Source: Deltaproteobacteria bacterium GWC2_65_14
GTDB taxonomy: Bacteria; Desulfobacterota; Deferrimicrobia; Deferrimicrobiales; Deferrimicrobiaceae
DNA: 41,846 nt
Assembly: GCA_001797615.1 (NCBI GenBank)
Contig: MGPV01000062.1
Location: forward strand, 1 to 41,846
Reading direction: 5' to 3'
In this document: positions 33,628 through 41,729 of the stretch, in pieces
Layout of the letters: each line of letters starts with the position of its first letter
How positions within the stretch are numbered: the first letter of the stretch is position 1
Made by a program: the position numbers and the translations under genes
Notes under the pieces: model-generated
Database searches by the model: none
Told to the model about the DNA's origin: nothing
What the model saw: only the letters and a program-made list of their open reading frames with translations

Positions 33628-35061
33628 CGGCGAGAAGATCCGGCAGCTGTCCTCCAGCAGGCGGATCGGGCGGCTTCTCCTGGCGAACCGGGCCGGATTG
33701 ATCCGCCTCGACTGCGCGAGATCCTGCTCGAACTGACCGGCCAGCGCCGCGACCTCCTCGCGGCCGTAGAGAAAAATCCCCAGCTCGAAGTTCAGGAAAA
33801 AACTCCGGATGTCCACGTTCGACGACCCCACCATGCCGACCGCGTCGTCGACGACCAGCACTTTCGCATGGAGGGTCGTCGGGGTGTAGAGGTAGATCTT
33901 CACGCCGGACCGCATCAGGTCGTCGTAATAGGACCTCCCGGCGAGCCAGACCATCTTCAGGTCGGACCGCTCCGGGACGATGAGCCGCACGTCTACCCCC
34001 CGCAGGGCCGCGTTTTCCAGGGAGGTCCCGATCGCGTCGTCCGGAACGAAGTAGGGGGTCTCCACCCAGATCCGCTCCCGCGCGGAGGCGAAGGCGGTGA
34101 ACAGCCCCTGGTAGATGGGGCGCAGGGTGCGGTCCGGTCCCGAGGCGACCACCTGCATCGGGGCCGACCGTCCGGCGTTTCCCGGGGTGGTGGGAAGGGA
34201 TGGGAAGAGGTGTCCCGCCGGTCCGGTCTCCTCCGTGGCGAAGGCCCAGTCGTCCAGGAAGAGGGCCTGCAGGTCCCGCACGGCGGCCCCCCGGATCATG
34301 ACCGCGCTGTCCCGCCACCGCTTCGGGTCGGGCCGGGGGCCCATGTACCGCTTCCCGATGTTCATCCCGCCGGCGAAGGCGCTCCTTCCGTCGACGATCA
34401 GCAGCTTCCGGTGGTTACGGAGGTGGGCGGACCATTTCCGGTGCAGCGGGAGGGCGGGGAGGAACTCCGCCACCTCCCCCCCGGCCTCCCGCAGCGGTCG
34501 GACGAGGCGCCGAAGGGCCCGCCAGGATCCCACGGCGTCGAGGAGAAGACGGACATGAACCCCTGCTCGCGCGCGGGCCGCGAGGGCGTGGAGGAACCGC
34601 TTTCCGATCGCGTCCACATCGAGGATGAAGAACTGCGCGTGAATATGGTCGCGCGCCTCCTCGATCTGCTCGAGGAGGGTTCTGTAGGCCTGTTCCCCGC
34701 CGGTGACGAAGACGACCCGGTTTCCGTCCACCGGCGGCGGCGCCCCCGTCGCGAGAAGGACCCGCCCGCAGGTCGTCGCGACTTGGCGGGGGAGGTTCTC
34801 CGGGCGGACACGATTTTCCACGGAGCTCTCCCCGGAGCCTACCGCGTCGATCTTTGCCCGGATATGTCTCCGGATCCGGCGCCCCCCGACCAGATAGTAG
34901 AGGGGAACCCCCACGACCGGGAGGAGCGCGATGGAAAGGACCCAGGCGACCGTCGCGGCGGGCTGACGCCGCTCCATGATGATCCGGGGGATCAGGAGGA
35001 AGGCGAAGAGGTACCCCAGGGACGAGAGGACGAGCGCGGCGATCCGCCAACCGTCGTACAT
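33619..35061 (-). CDS. cls: Cardiolipin synthase (two HKD motifs)
   Basis: This encodes 480 residues from ATG 35061, with GGAAGGGA a few bases upstream; a longer frame exists but adds only a basic segment. Two N-terminal membrane helices (WRIAALVLSSLGYLFAFLLI and VAWVLSIALLPVVGVPLYYLVGG) anchor it in the inner membrane. Two phospholipase-D motifs follow: His217 in HRKLLIVDGRSAFAGGMNIG and His398 in HAKVLVVDDAVGMVGSSNVD. It condenses two phosphatidylglycerols to cardiolipin. The layout and length match the ClsA type. It is transcribed toward the hybrid kinase, overlapping its end by 9 bp, and away from the tRNA-Ser promoter. Confidence 0.93.
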   Translation of the reverse strand: MYDGWRIAALVLSSLGYLFAFLLIPRIIMERRQPAATVAWVLSIALLPVVGVPLYYLVGGRRIRRHIRAKIDAVGSGESSVENRVRPENLPRQVATTCGRVLLATGAPPPVDGNRVVFVTGGEQAYRTLLEQIEEARDHIHAQFFILDVDAIGKRFLHALAARARAGVHVRLLLDAVGSWRALRRLVRPLREAGGEVAEFLPALPLHRKWSAHLRNHRKLLIVDGRSAFAGGMNIGKRYMGPRPDPKRWRDSAVMIRGAAVRDLQALFLDDWAFATEETGPAGHLFPSLPTTPGNAGRSAPMQVVASGPDRTLRPIYQGLFTAFASARERIWVETPYFVPDDAIGTSLENAALRGVDVRLIVPERSDLKMVWLAGRSYYDDLMRSGVKIYLYTPTTLHAKVLVVDDAVGMVGSSNVDIRSFFLNFELGIFLYGREEVAALAGQFEQDLAQSRRINPARFARRSRPIRLLEDSCRIFSPLL

Positions 35062-35179
35062 GGGTCCCTTCCGAAGAGGTGATCGGCGCCGGCGACGCCC
35101 ACCTTCCTCCAGGCTGTTGCGGCGGTGCGTCCCGCATGCGCCGGGCCCCGTCACGGGGAGGAATGGCCGGGGTTTCTTC

Positions 35180-35208
35180 TTCCTGCCCCGCGGGGTTTTC
35201 GTTATAAT
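35180..35208 (+). promoter_or_regulatory. Promoter of tRNA-Ser (and probably ffs-dnaX)
   Basis: TATAAT at 35203-35208 with TTCCTG at 35180-35185 and a 17-bp spacer. The start would be near 35215, about nine bases before the mature tRNA 5' end. Confidence 0.6.
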
Positions 35209-35223
35209 ACCTCCCTTACGCGC

Positions 35224-35316
35224 GGAGGGGTACCGAAGTGGCCGTAACGGGGTCGACTCGAAATCGACTTGGCGGTGCGAGCCGCCACGTGGGTTCGAAT
35301 CCCACCCCCTCCGCCA
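35224..35316 (+). tRNA. tRNA-Ser (anticodon CGA)
   Basis: The acceptor stem GGAGGGG / CCCCTCC (35224-35230 and 35306-35312) is followed by G73 and an encoded CCA. The anticodon arm is GTCGA-CTCGAAA-TCGAC with CGA at 35259-35261, which reads UCG. A long variable arm GGCGG-TGCGAG-CCGCC identifies a class II serine tRNA. The T loop GTTCGAATC is canonical. Confidence 0.95.
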
Positions 35317-35338
35317 GAAATGTACCGGTCCCCCTGTC

Positions 35339-35463
35339 GGGGGTGCGCCGGCAGCCAGGCCCTCCGCAACGGAAGGCGGCGAACCCCGTCAGGTCCGGAA
35401 GGAAGCAGCGGTAGCCGCAACACTCCGTGTGCCGGAGGCACCCCTGGCTGCCGGCCCACCCCC
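35339..35463 (+). ncRNA. ffs: Signal recognition particle RNA (4.5S type)
   Basis: The diagnostic Ffh-binding core GTCAGGTCCGGAAGGAAGCA (35388-35407) is present. Long pairing between GCCGGCAGCCAGG (35347-35359) and CCTGGCTGCCGGC (35443-35455), extended by GGGGGTG / CACCCCC, closes the hairpin, about 125 nt. It is the RNA part of the particle that targets membrane proteins. It begins 22 nt after the tRNA and ends 34 nt before dnaX. Confidence 0.93.
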
Positions 35464-35497
35464 GGGAGAGGCCCCGCGGGGGAGGAAACGAGCGGAC

Positions 35498-37252
35498 ATG
35501 GCATACCAGGCGCTCGCGAGGAAGTGGCGCCCGAAGAGCTTTCAGGAAGTCGTCGGGCAGGGGCATGTCACCCGCGCCCTGGCGAACGCCATTTCCCTCG
35601 ACCGGATCCACCACGCCTACCTGTTCACCGGCACCCGCGGGGTGGGGAAGACGACCTTCGCCAGGATCCTCGCCCGCGCCCTGAACTGCGAGAAGGGGCC
35701 TACGCCATCGCCCTGCCTCTCCTGCCCCTCCTGCATCGAGCTCCTCGCCGGCTCGGCGGTCGACGTGCAGGAGATCGACGGGGCCTCCCACACGGGGATC
35801 GACGACGTCCGCAGGCTCCGGGAAGGCGCGGCCTACGCGCCGGCGCGAATGCGGTACAAGATCTACATCATCGACGAAGTCCACATGCTTTCCAAAGCCG
35901 CCTTCAACGGGCTGCTCAAGCTCCTGGAGGAGCCGCCGCCCCACGTCGTCTTCGTCTTCGCCACCACCGAGCCCAACCGGATTCCCGAGACGATCCTGTC
36001 GCGGGTCCAGCGGTTCGACTTCCGGATGCTCTCCGAGGAGGAGATCTCCGAACGGCTCCGGGAGATGGCGGCCGCCGAAACGCTCGACTGCGAGGAAGAG
36101 GCGCTTCAACTGATGGCGCGGTACGCCTTCGGATCGATGCGGGACGGCCAGTCGATCCTCGAGCAGGCTGCGGTGCTGGGGGACGGAGCCGTCTCGGCAT
36201 CCCTCGTGGAGGAGATGCTCGGACTCGTCGGGCCCGAAGCGGCGATCGACCTCGCATCCGCAGTCGTCCGGGACGGCGCCGGGGAGGCGATCCGGAAATT
36301 CCGGGAGCTGTTCACCCGCGGCGCGGACCTGAAATTCCTCTTCCTGTCGCTGGTGGACATGCTCCGGGACGCCGCGGTCCTCTCCTTCACCGGGAAGGAG
36401 GAACTGCTCTATCGCCATTCCCCCTCGTCGCTGGCCCGAATGCGGGAGCTGGTCGCCCTTCGCTCCCGGGAGGAGTGGATGTTCCTGCTCGACATCGCCT
36501 TCCGGTCCGAGAAGGATGTGCTCGGGTCCGAATTCCCCCGCCTGGGGTTCGAGCTGCTGCTGCTGCGCCTGGTAAATGCCCCCGGGCTGCTGGCCGTGGA
36601 AGGGCTGGAAGGGGGGGAGGCGGCGGCCCCTTCCTCTCCGGAGGCCGCTCCCGCATCCCGTCCGGTGCTCCCTGCGCAGGCGGTAGGGGCGCGCCCGACC
36701 TTCGAGAAGCGGCCCGTGCGGCCGGATCCGTCCTCCGAAGCCCGAAGGGCGAAGGAGGACGCTCCCGGGCCGGGAGGGGACCTCTGGCAGGCGATCCGGA
36801 AGAACCTCGAGGCGAAGAAGAAGCCGCTCGTCGTCGCCCTGCTGAACCAGATGCAGGGGACGGTCGAAGGGGGGGATCTGGTGATCGCCTGCCCCCACCA
36901 GATGCAGCTCGACCGGCTCCGGGAGGAGGACAAGTGGGCGGTTCTTCTCCAGGCGGTGGAGGAGGAGGCGGGGAAAAAGCTCCCGATACGGCTGGTTGTT
37001 TCCGGGGAAAAAAAAAGCCCGGAAGCTGACCCGGTAGCGGAGGCGCCGCACCCGCAGAAAAAGGCCTTTTCGGACCCGATGCTGGCGGAGGTCCTCCGGG
37101 AGTTCGAGGGGGCGACGGTGCTCGAGGTCAGGGCGGCGCCCAAACGGCGGCCGCACCCCGCCGTCCGGGAGGAGGAGGAGCCGGAGCGGGAGGAGGAGCC
37201 GGAGCGGGAGGAGGAGCCGGCGGCGGAAGAGACGGAGGCGGAAGAGGAATGA
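35498..37252 (+). CDS. dnaX: DNA polymerase III subunits tau/gamma
   Basis: This encodes 584 residues from ATG 35498, with GGAGG upstream. It is the ATPase of the clamp loader and the scaffold of the replisome. Walker A GTRGVGKT (45-52), a zinc module Cys64-Cys73-Cys76-Cys79 (C-x8-C-x2-C-x2-C), the DEVHML Walker B and the SRVQRF sensor are all present, followed by domain III. The tau-specific tail starts with WQAIRKNLEAKKKPLV and ends in a Glu/Pro/Arg tract with about three EEEPER repeats. An A9 run at 37008-37016 inside a short inverted repeat could produce a truncated (gamma-like) form. It overlaps the ybaB start by 4 bp. Confidence 0.95.
   Translation: MAYQALARKWRPKSFQEVVGQGHVTRALANAISLDRIHHAYLFTGTRGVGKTTFARILARALNCEKGPTPSPCLSCPSCIELLAGSAVDVQEIDGASHTGIDDVRRLREGAAYAPARMRYKIYIIDEVHMLSKAAFNGLLKLLEEPPPHVVFVFATTEPNRIPETILSRVQRFDFRMLSEEEISERLREMAAAETLDCEEEALQLMARYAFGSMRDGQSILEQAAVLGDGAVSASLVEEMLGLVGPEAAIDLASAVVRDGAGEAIRKFRELFTRGADLKFLFLSLVDMLRDAAVLSFTGKEELLYRHSPSSLARMRELVALRSREEWMFLLDIAFRSEKDVLGSEFPRLGFELLLLRLVNAPGLLAVEGLEGGEAAAPSSPEAAPASRPVLPAQAVGARPTFEKRPVRPDPSSEARRAKEDAPGPGGDLWQAIRKNLEAKKKPLVVALLNQMQGTVEGGDLVIACPHQMQLDRLREEDKWAVLLQAVEEEAGKKLPIRLVVSGEKKSPEADPVAEAPHPQKKAFSDPMLAEVLREFEGATVLEVRAAPKRRPHPAVREEEEPEREEEPEREEEPAAEETEAEEE
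37000..37024 (+). promoter_or_regulatory. A9 slippage site inside a hairpin in dnaX
   Basis: Nine A residues (37008-37016) lie in the loop of a perfect 7-bp inverted repeat, TTCCGGG (37000-37006) / CCCGGAA (37018-37024). Adding one A, or a -1 ribosomal frameshift, gives a stop at 37027-37029 (510 residues); losing one A gives a stop at 37035-37037 (512 residues). Confidence 0.5.
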
Positions 37253-37560
37253 AGGGGATGGAGGAGATCCTCCGGCAGGCGCAGCAGGTGCAGGAACGGC
37301 TCGCGAAGCTCCAGGAGGAGCTGGCCGGAAGAACCGTCGAGGCCTCGGCGGGAGGCGGGATGGTGTCCGTGGTCGTGAACGGCCGGCAGGAGGTCGTGTC
37401 GGTGCGGATCGAGAAGGAGGTGGCCTCCCCGGAGGAGCTGGAGCTGCTCCAGGACCTGGTGCGCGGGGCGATGAACGAGGCGCTCTCCCGGTCGAAGCGG
37501 ATGGTCGCGGAGGAGATGTCGAAGATCACCGGCGGGATGAACCTGCCGGGGCTGTTCTGA
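37249..37560 (+). CDS. ybaB: YbaB/EbfC nucleoid-associated protein
   Basis: This encodes 103 residues, with the ATG overlapping the dnaX stop by 4 bp; a second in-frame ATG at 37258 is possible. The family pattern is clear: an N-terminal helix with EEILRQAQQVQERLAKLQEELA, the beta core VEASAGGGMVSVVVNGRQEVVSVRI, then EDLVRGAMNEALSRSK-type helices (here LLQDLVRGAMNEALSRSK). The protein forms a DNA-binding dimer. The dnaX-ybaB-recR order is a conserved bacterial cluster. Confidence 0.93.
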   Translation: MKGMEEILRQAQQVQERLAKLQEELAGRTVEASAGGGMVSVVVNGRQEVVSVRIEKEVASPEELELLQDLVRGAMNEALSRSKRMVAEEMSKITGGMNLPGLF

Positions 37561-37566
37561 CCCGCC

Positions 37567-38166
37567 ATGTCCTATCCCAAGCCGCTGCGCAGGCTGATCG
37601 CCCAGCTCACCCGGCTCCCAGGGATCGGGGAGAAGAGCGCGACCCGCATCGCCCTGCACATGCTCCGGATGCCCAAGGAGGCGGTCCGGGAGATGGGGGA
37701 GACTATTGCCGGGATCTCGGACGCTGTGCTACGATGCACCACGTGTCATAACATCGCGGACCAGGACCCCTGCGCGATCTGCTCCGACCCGGAGCGCCGC
37801 AAGGACGTCCTGTGCGTGGTCGAGAATCCCACGGGCCTGGTCCCGATCGAGAAGAGCGGGGAATACAGGGGCAGGTACCACGTCCTGGGGGGGGCCATTT
37901 CCCCGATCGACGGGGTGATGCCGGAGGATCTCCGGGTCCGGGAGCTTCTGGAGAGGATTTCCGCGGGGGGGATCGGGGAAGTCATCCTCGCCACGAACCT
38001 GACGGCGGAGGGGGAGGCGACCGCGTCCTACCTCGCCTCGGTCATCAAGCCGCGCAACGTTCGCGTTTCCCGCATTGCATACGGCATGCCCGTCGGGTCG
38101 GACCTCGAATATTCCGACGAGATCACCGTGGGCAGGGCGATCAAGGGGCGTAGGGACATGCTGTGA
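37567..38166 (+). CDS. recR: Recombination mediator RecR
   Basis: This encodes 199 residues. The helix-hairpin-helix RLPGIGEKSATRIALHMLRMP is followed by a zinc motif CTTCHNIADQDPCAIC and a Toprim domain (VCVVENPTGLVPIEKSG, then GRYHVLGGAISPIDGV and VILATNLTAEGEATASYLA). The Walker-like C-terminal element SRIAYGMPVGSDLEYSDE completes the family. It acts with RecO and RecF to load RecA at single-strand gaps. It starts 6 bp after ybaB and ends the cluster; the 131-bp gap that follows holds an unpaired TTGACC. Confidence 0.95.
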   Translation: MSYPKPLRRLIAQLTRLPGIGEKSATRIALHMLRMPKEAVREMGETIAGISDAVLRCTTCHNIADQDPCAICSDPERRKDVLCVVENPTGLVPIEKSGEYRGRYHVLGGAISPIDGVMPEDLRVRELLERISAGGIGEVILATNLTAEGEATASYLASVIKPRNVRVSRIAYGMPVGSDLEYSDEITVGRAIKGRRDML

Positions 38167-38297
38167 GACGTCCGGACCCCGTGCGTACGACTTGACCGGC
38201 ATCAAGGCGGTATGGTACGAACCCCGGTATTTTTCCCTGAAGGGTATTCATGCAGGGATTCTTTATTGGAAACCCCACGGGAGAGAGGTAGGAATCC

Positions 38298-39329
38298 ATG
38301 GCCAATGTGAAAACGGCGGTGAAGCTGCCGGTGAAGAACGCTCTCGGGTTCTTCGAGATCCGGATGGAGAGCATCGGCGGGCTGGGGGCGAACGTCGCGG
38401 GGAAGATTTTGACGGAAGCGGCCATCCTGGGGATGGGACTGAACGGCGCCGGATTCGCCTCCTACGGGTCGGAGAAGAAGGGGACGCCGGTCAAGGCGTT
38501 CATCCGCCTCTGCGAGGCGAACGACCAGGTCCGGGTGAACAGCCCGGTCGAGGAGCCGCACGTGCTGGCGATCTTCCACGAGGCGCTGGCCAAGTCGGTG
38601 CCGGTGACGTCGGGGGCGGTGCCTGGCAAGACCACCGTGATTCTGAACACCCGCAGGACCCCCTCCGAGGCGCGTGACTTCCTGAAGCTCGAGGGGGGCA
38701 AGGTGGGCGTGGTGGACGCGATGGAGATCGCCCTGGCCACCCAGTCCCGGGTGAACATGGTGATGATCGGGGCGGTCGCCCGGGCGAGCGGGTTCCTCGA
38801 CATGAAGGTCATCGAGGCGGCCGTCGTGGAGGCGTTCGGGAAGAAGTACGCCGCCCTGATGAAGGGAAACCTGGAGGCGCTGCGCCGCGGACACGACGAG
38901 GTCCGGTTCGAGGAGATCCCGGTGGACCGGAAGTACCCGGCCACCCCGTTCCGGCGGGAGGCGCCGAAGCTCGGGTACGCGAACGCCCCGATCGGCGGAG
39001 CGATCTACTCCGTGGGGAACATGCGCTTCAAGGACCTCTCCACCAGCCGCACGGGAATCATCCCGCTCTTCGTCGTGGACAAGTGCACCCGCTGCGGCGA
39101 GTGCGACCTCTCCTGCCCGGACTACTGCTTCGTCTGGGAGAAGGGCACCGATCCCAAGACCAAGAAGGAGGGGATGATGCTCCTGGGGATCGACTACCAG
39201 TACTGCAAGGGGTGCATGCGGTGCGTCGAGGTCTGCAAGTTCGGCGCCCTGGTGGCGGCCAAGGAGGCCGACCACGACGTGGAGAAGATCACCGTGCCGC
39301 TTCCGGGCATGGTGAAAGCGAAGACATAA
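38298..39329 (+). CDS. 2-oxoacid:ferredoxin oxidoreductase, fused gamma-delta subunit
   Basis: This encodes 343 residues. The N-terminal part (about 1-190) is a gamma-type domain (IRMESIGGLGANVAGKILTEAA, then GFASYGSEKKGTPVKAF). The C-terminal part is a two-cluster ferredoxin (delta): C-x2-C-x2-C-x3-C twice, in CTRCGECDLSCPDYC (from about residue 263) and CKGCMRCVEVCKFG (about 303). Together with the next gene it forms a thiamine-dependent enzyme that oxidatively decarboxylates a 2-oxoacid to acyl-CoA and reduces ferredoxin. Subunit fusion replaces four separate genes. The substrate (pyruvate, branched-chain or 2-oxoglutarate) cannot be decided from the gamma-delta part. It lies 23 bp before its partner. 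Confidence 0.9.
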   Translation: MANVKTAVKLPVKNALGFFEIRMESIGGLGANVAGKILTEAAILGMGLNGAGFASYGSEKKGTPVKAFIRLCEANDQVRVNSPVEEPHVLAIFHEALAKSVPVTSGAVPGKTTVILNTRRTPSEARDFLKLEGGKVGVVDAMEIALATQSRVNMVMIGAVARASGFLDMKVIEAAVVEAFGKKYAALMKGNLEALRRGHDEVRFEEIPVDRKYPATPFRREAPKLGYANAPIGGAIYSVGNMRFKDLSTSRTGIIPLFVVDKCTRCGECDLSCPDYCFVWEKGTDPKTKKEGMMLLGIDYQYCKGCMRCVEVCKFGALVAAKEADHDVEKITVPLPGMVKAKT

Positions 39330-39352
39330 CGGCGGGACAAGGGGAGAACACG

Positions 39353-41629
39353 ATGCCACAAGCGGTGAAGAAGGCGGCTGCGAGGCCGGTGCAGACCGTT
39401 GTCGTCCAGACCGGAAACGAGGTCGCGGCGACGGCGGCCAAGCATGTGAACTACCACATCATGGGGTACTACCCGATCACCCCCTCCACCGAGATCGCGG
39501 AGACGCTCGACGCGATGAAGGCGGAAGGGGAGCACTCCATCCGGATGATCCCGGGGGACGGCGAGCACGGGGCGGCGGGGATCTGCTTCGGCGCCACGAC
39601 CGCGGGGGGGCGGGTCTTCAACGCCACCTCGGCGAACGGGCTGTTGTTCGCCTTCGAGCAGCTCCCCGTCCAGTCCGGGACCCGCCTGCCGATGGTGTTC
39701 AACATCGTCACCCGCTCCGTGTCGGGGCCGCTCGACATCCGGGGCGACCACAGCGACATCATGCTGGTGTTGAACACCGGGTGGATCGTCCTGATGGCCT
39801 CGGAGGCCCAGGCGGTCTACGACATGAACATCATGGCCCCCCGGATCGGCGAGGAGATGTCGGTCCGGCTTCCGGTGATGGTGGCCTTCGACGGGTTCTT
39901 CACCTCCCACCAGAAGCGCCGGATCGAGGTCTTCGAGAGCCCGGAGGCGATCCTGGACTTTCTGGGCCCCTTTGTGCCCACCATCTCCTCGGTCGACCCG
40001 CGGAAGCCGGTCACCATCGGGCCGTACATGAACGACCCCGATCTCATCAACAACAAGAAGCAGCAGTCCGAGGCGATGATCCGGTCCCACAAGGTCATCA
40101 AGAAGATCTTCGCCGAGTATGCGGCCCTCTCCGGAAGGAAATACGGCATCCTCGACCTCTACCGGATGGCGGACGCCGAGGCGGCCCTGTTCCTCGTCAA
40201 CTCCGCGGCGGAGACCGCGAAGGAGGCGGTGGATGCGCTCCGGAAGCAGGGGAAGAAGGTCGGGCTGATCCGCCCGAACGTCATCCGTCCCTTCCCGGTC
40301 GAGGAGATCCGCGAGGCGCTCGCGAAGGTCAAGGGGCTCGTGGTGGCCGACCGGCAGGACAACTACGGCGCCTACGGCGGGGCGATGACGCTCGAGGTGA
40401 AGGCGGCCCTCCAGGGGGTGAAGGGGAACAGGACGCAGGTCGCCAGCCGGATCTACGGGGTCGGAGGGAAGGAGTTCTTCGTCGAGGATGCCGAGACGCT
40501 GCTCCTCGAGGCGCTCGAGATCGCCAAGACCGGCAAGGTGAAGGTCTCCTACGACTACCTGGGGGTCACCGCCGGGGAGAGCAAGTATGTGCCTCCGATG
40601 GCCTACGCCCCGGTCTCCGAAGCCGCGGTTTCCGGGTTCACCCGCGTGGAGACGGGCGAGGACGGCAAGATGAAACCCCGGGGGATCAACGTCCGGGCGC
40701 TGACCGGGAAGGAGAAGCGGATCGGCCCAGGGCACGGCGCCTGCCCCGGCTGCGGGATCTTCACGAACCTCGACACCTTCCTGAAGGGGATCGAGGGGCA
40801 TGTGACGGTCCTCTTCCACACCGGCTGCGGGATGGTGGTGACCACCGGCTACCCCTACACCGCCCACAAGATCACCTACGTCCACAACCTCTTCCAGAAC
40901 GGCGCGGCGACGATGTCCGGGATCACCGAGATGTTCGAGGAGCGTAAAAAGCGCGGCGAGATCCCGAAGGACGAGAAGATCACCTTCATCATGGTAACCG
41001 GCGACGGCGGCCACGACATCGGGATCGGGCCCTCGCTGGGGGCGGCGGCGCGGGGCAACCGGTTCATCCTGATCGAGTACGACAACCAGGGGTACCAGAA
41101 CACCGGCTCTCAACTCTCCTTCACCGTGCCGCTGGGGCACTCGACCTCCACGTCGCACTTCGGGCCGTTCCAGCACGGGAAGAGCACGCACCACAAGGAC
41201 ACGGCGCAGATCTTCAACGCCGCCCACATCCCCTACGTCTTCACGGCGTCGGAGAGCAACCCGAGGGACCTGATCCGGAAGGCGGTCAAGGCGCAGAAGT
41301 ATGCCGAGGAGGGGCTGGTGTTCGGCAAGCTCATCTCCTTCTGTCCGCTGGCATGGCGGTGCGAAGACCAGCTGGCCTGGCCGATCCTCCAGGCGTCGGT
41401 GGACTGCTGCTTCTTCCCGCTCTACGAGATCGAGCGGGGGATCACCACGATCAACTACGACCCGGAGGAGAAGGGGAAGAAGGTCCCGGTCGGCGAATGG
41501 CTCAAGACGATGGGGAAGACCAAGCACCTGCTCCGGACGGAGTGCAAGCCGGTGCTCGACTCCTTCCAGGCCGAGGTCGACCGGCGCTGGGTGCGCCTCA
41601 AGGAGATGCACAAGAACCCGCTGCTTTGA
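39353..41629 (+). CDS. 2-oxoacid:ferredoxin oxidoreductase, fused alpha-beta subunit
   Basis: This encodes 758 residues from ATG 39353, with GGGGAG ahead. The alpha domain starts with AATAAKHVNYHIMGYYPITPSTEIAE; the YPITPS motif contacts substrate and CoA. RSVSGPLDIRGDHSD and the transketolase-C-like VGLIRPNVIRPFPVEEI follow. The beta domain begins near residue 450. It has GHGACPGCGIF (Cys464, 467 region) for the 4Fe-4S cluster, a further Cys in HTGCGMVV, and the thiamine-pyrophosphate motif GDGGHDIGIG (from about residue 550) with YDNQGYQNTGSQ. The fused layout is less common than separate porA and porB genes. It ends in a strong terminator. Confidence 0.92.
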   Translation: MPQAVKKAAARPVQTVVVQTGNEVAATAAKHVNYHIMGYYPITPSTEIAETLDAMKAEGEHSIRMIPGDGEHGAAGICFGATTAGGRVFNATSANGLLFAFEQLPVQSGTRLPMVFNIVTRSVSGPLDIRGDHSDIMLVLNTGWIVLMASEAQAVYDMNIMAPRIGEEMSVRLPVMVAFDGFFTSHQKRRIEVFESPEAILDFLGPFVPTISSVDPRKPVTIGPYMNDPDLINNKKQQSEAMIRSHKVIKKIFAEYAALSGRKYGILDLYRMADAEAALFLVNSAAETAKEAVDALRKQGKKVGLIRPNVIRPFPVEEIREALAKVKGLVVADRQDNYGAYGGAMTLEVKAALQGVKGNRTQVASRIYGVGGKEFFVEDAETLLLEALEIAKTGKVKVSYDYLGVTAGESKYVPPMAYAPVSEAAVSGFTRVETGEDGKMKPRGINVRALTGKEKRIGPGHGACPGCGIFTNLDTFLKGIEGHVTVLFHTGCGMVVTTGYPYTAHKITYVHNLFQNGAATMSGITEMFEERKKRGEIPKDEKITFIMVTGDGGHDIGIGPSLGAAARGNRFILIEYDNQGYQNTGSQLSFTVPLGHSTSTSHFGPFQHGKSTHHKDTAQIFNAAHIPYVFTASESNPRDLIRKAVKAQKYAEEGLVFGKLISFCPLAWRCEDQLAWPILQASVDCCFFPLYEIERGITTINYDPEEKGKKVPVGEWLKTMGKTKHLLRTECKPVLDSFQAEVDRRWVRLKEMHKNPLL

Positions 41630-41692
41630 TTCCGGGCCGGGGGAGGGACAAGCGGCTTCCTTCCCCCCGCGGCAAGGCGGGGGCGCACGATG

Positions 41693-41729
41693 CGGGCCCG
41701 GGGGCGGATCCCCCCGGGCCCGGTTGTTT
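41693..41729 (+). terminator. Rho-independent terminator after the oxidoreductase operon
   Basis: CGGGCCCGGGGG (41693-41704) and CCCCCGGGCCCG (41711-41722) form a perfect 12-bp stem with a 6-nt loop, followed by GTTGTTT. Confidence 0.8.
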
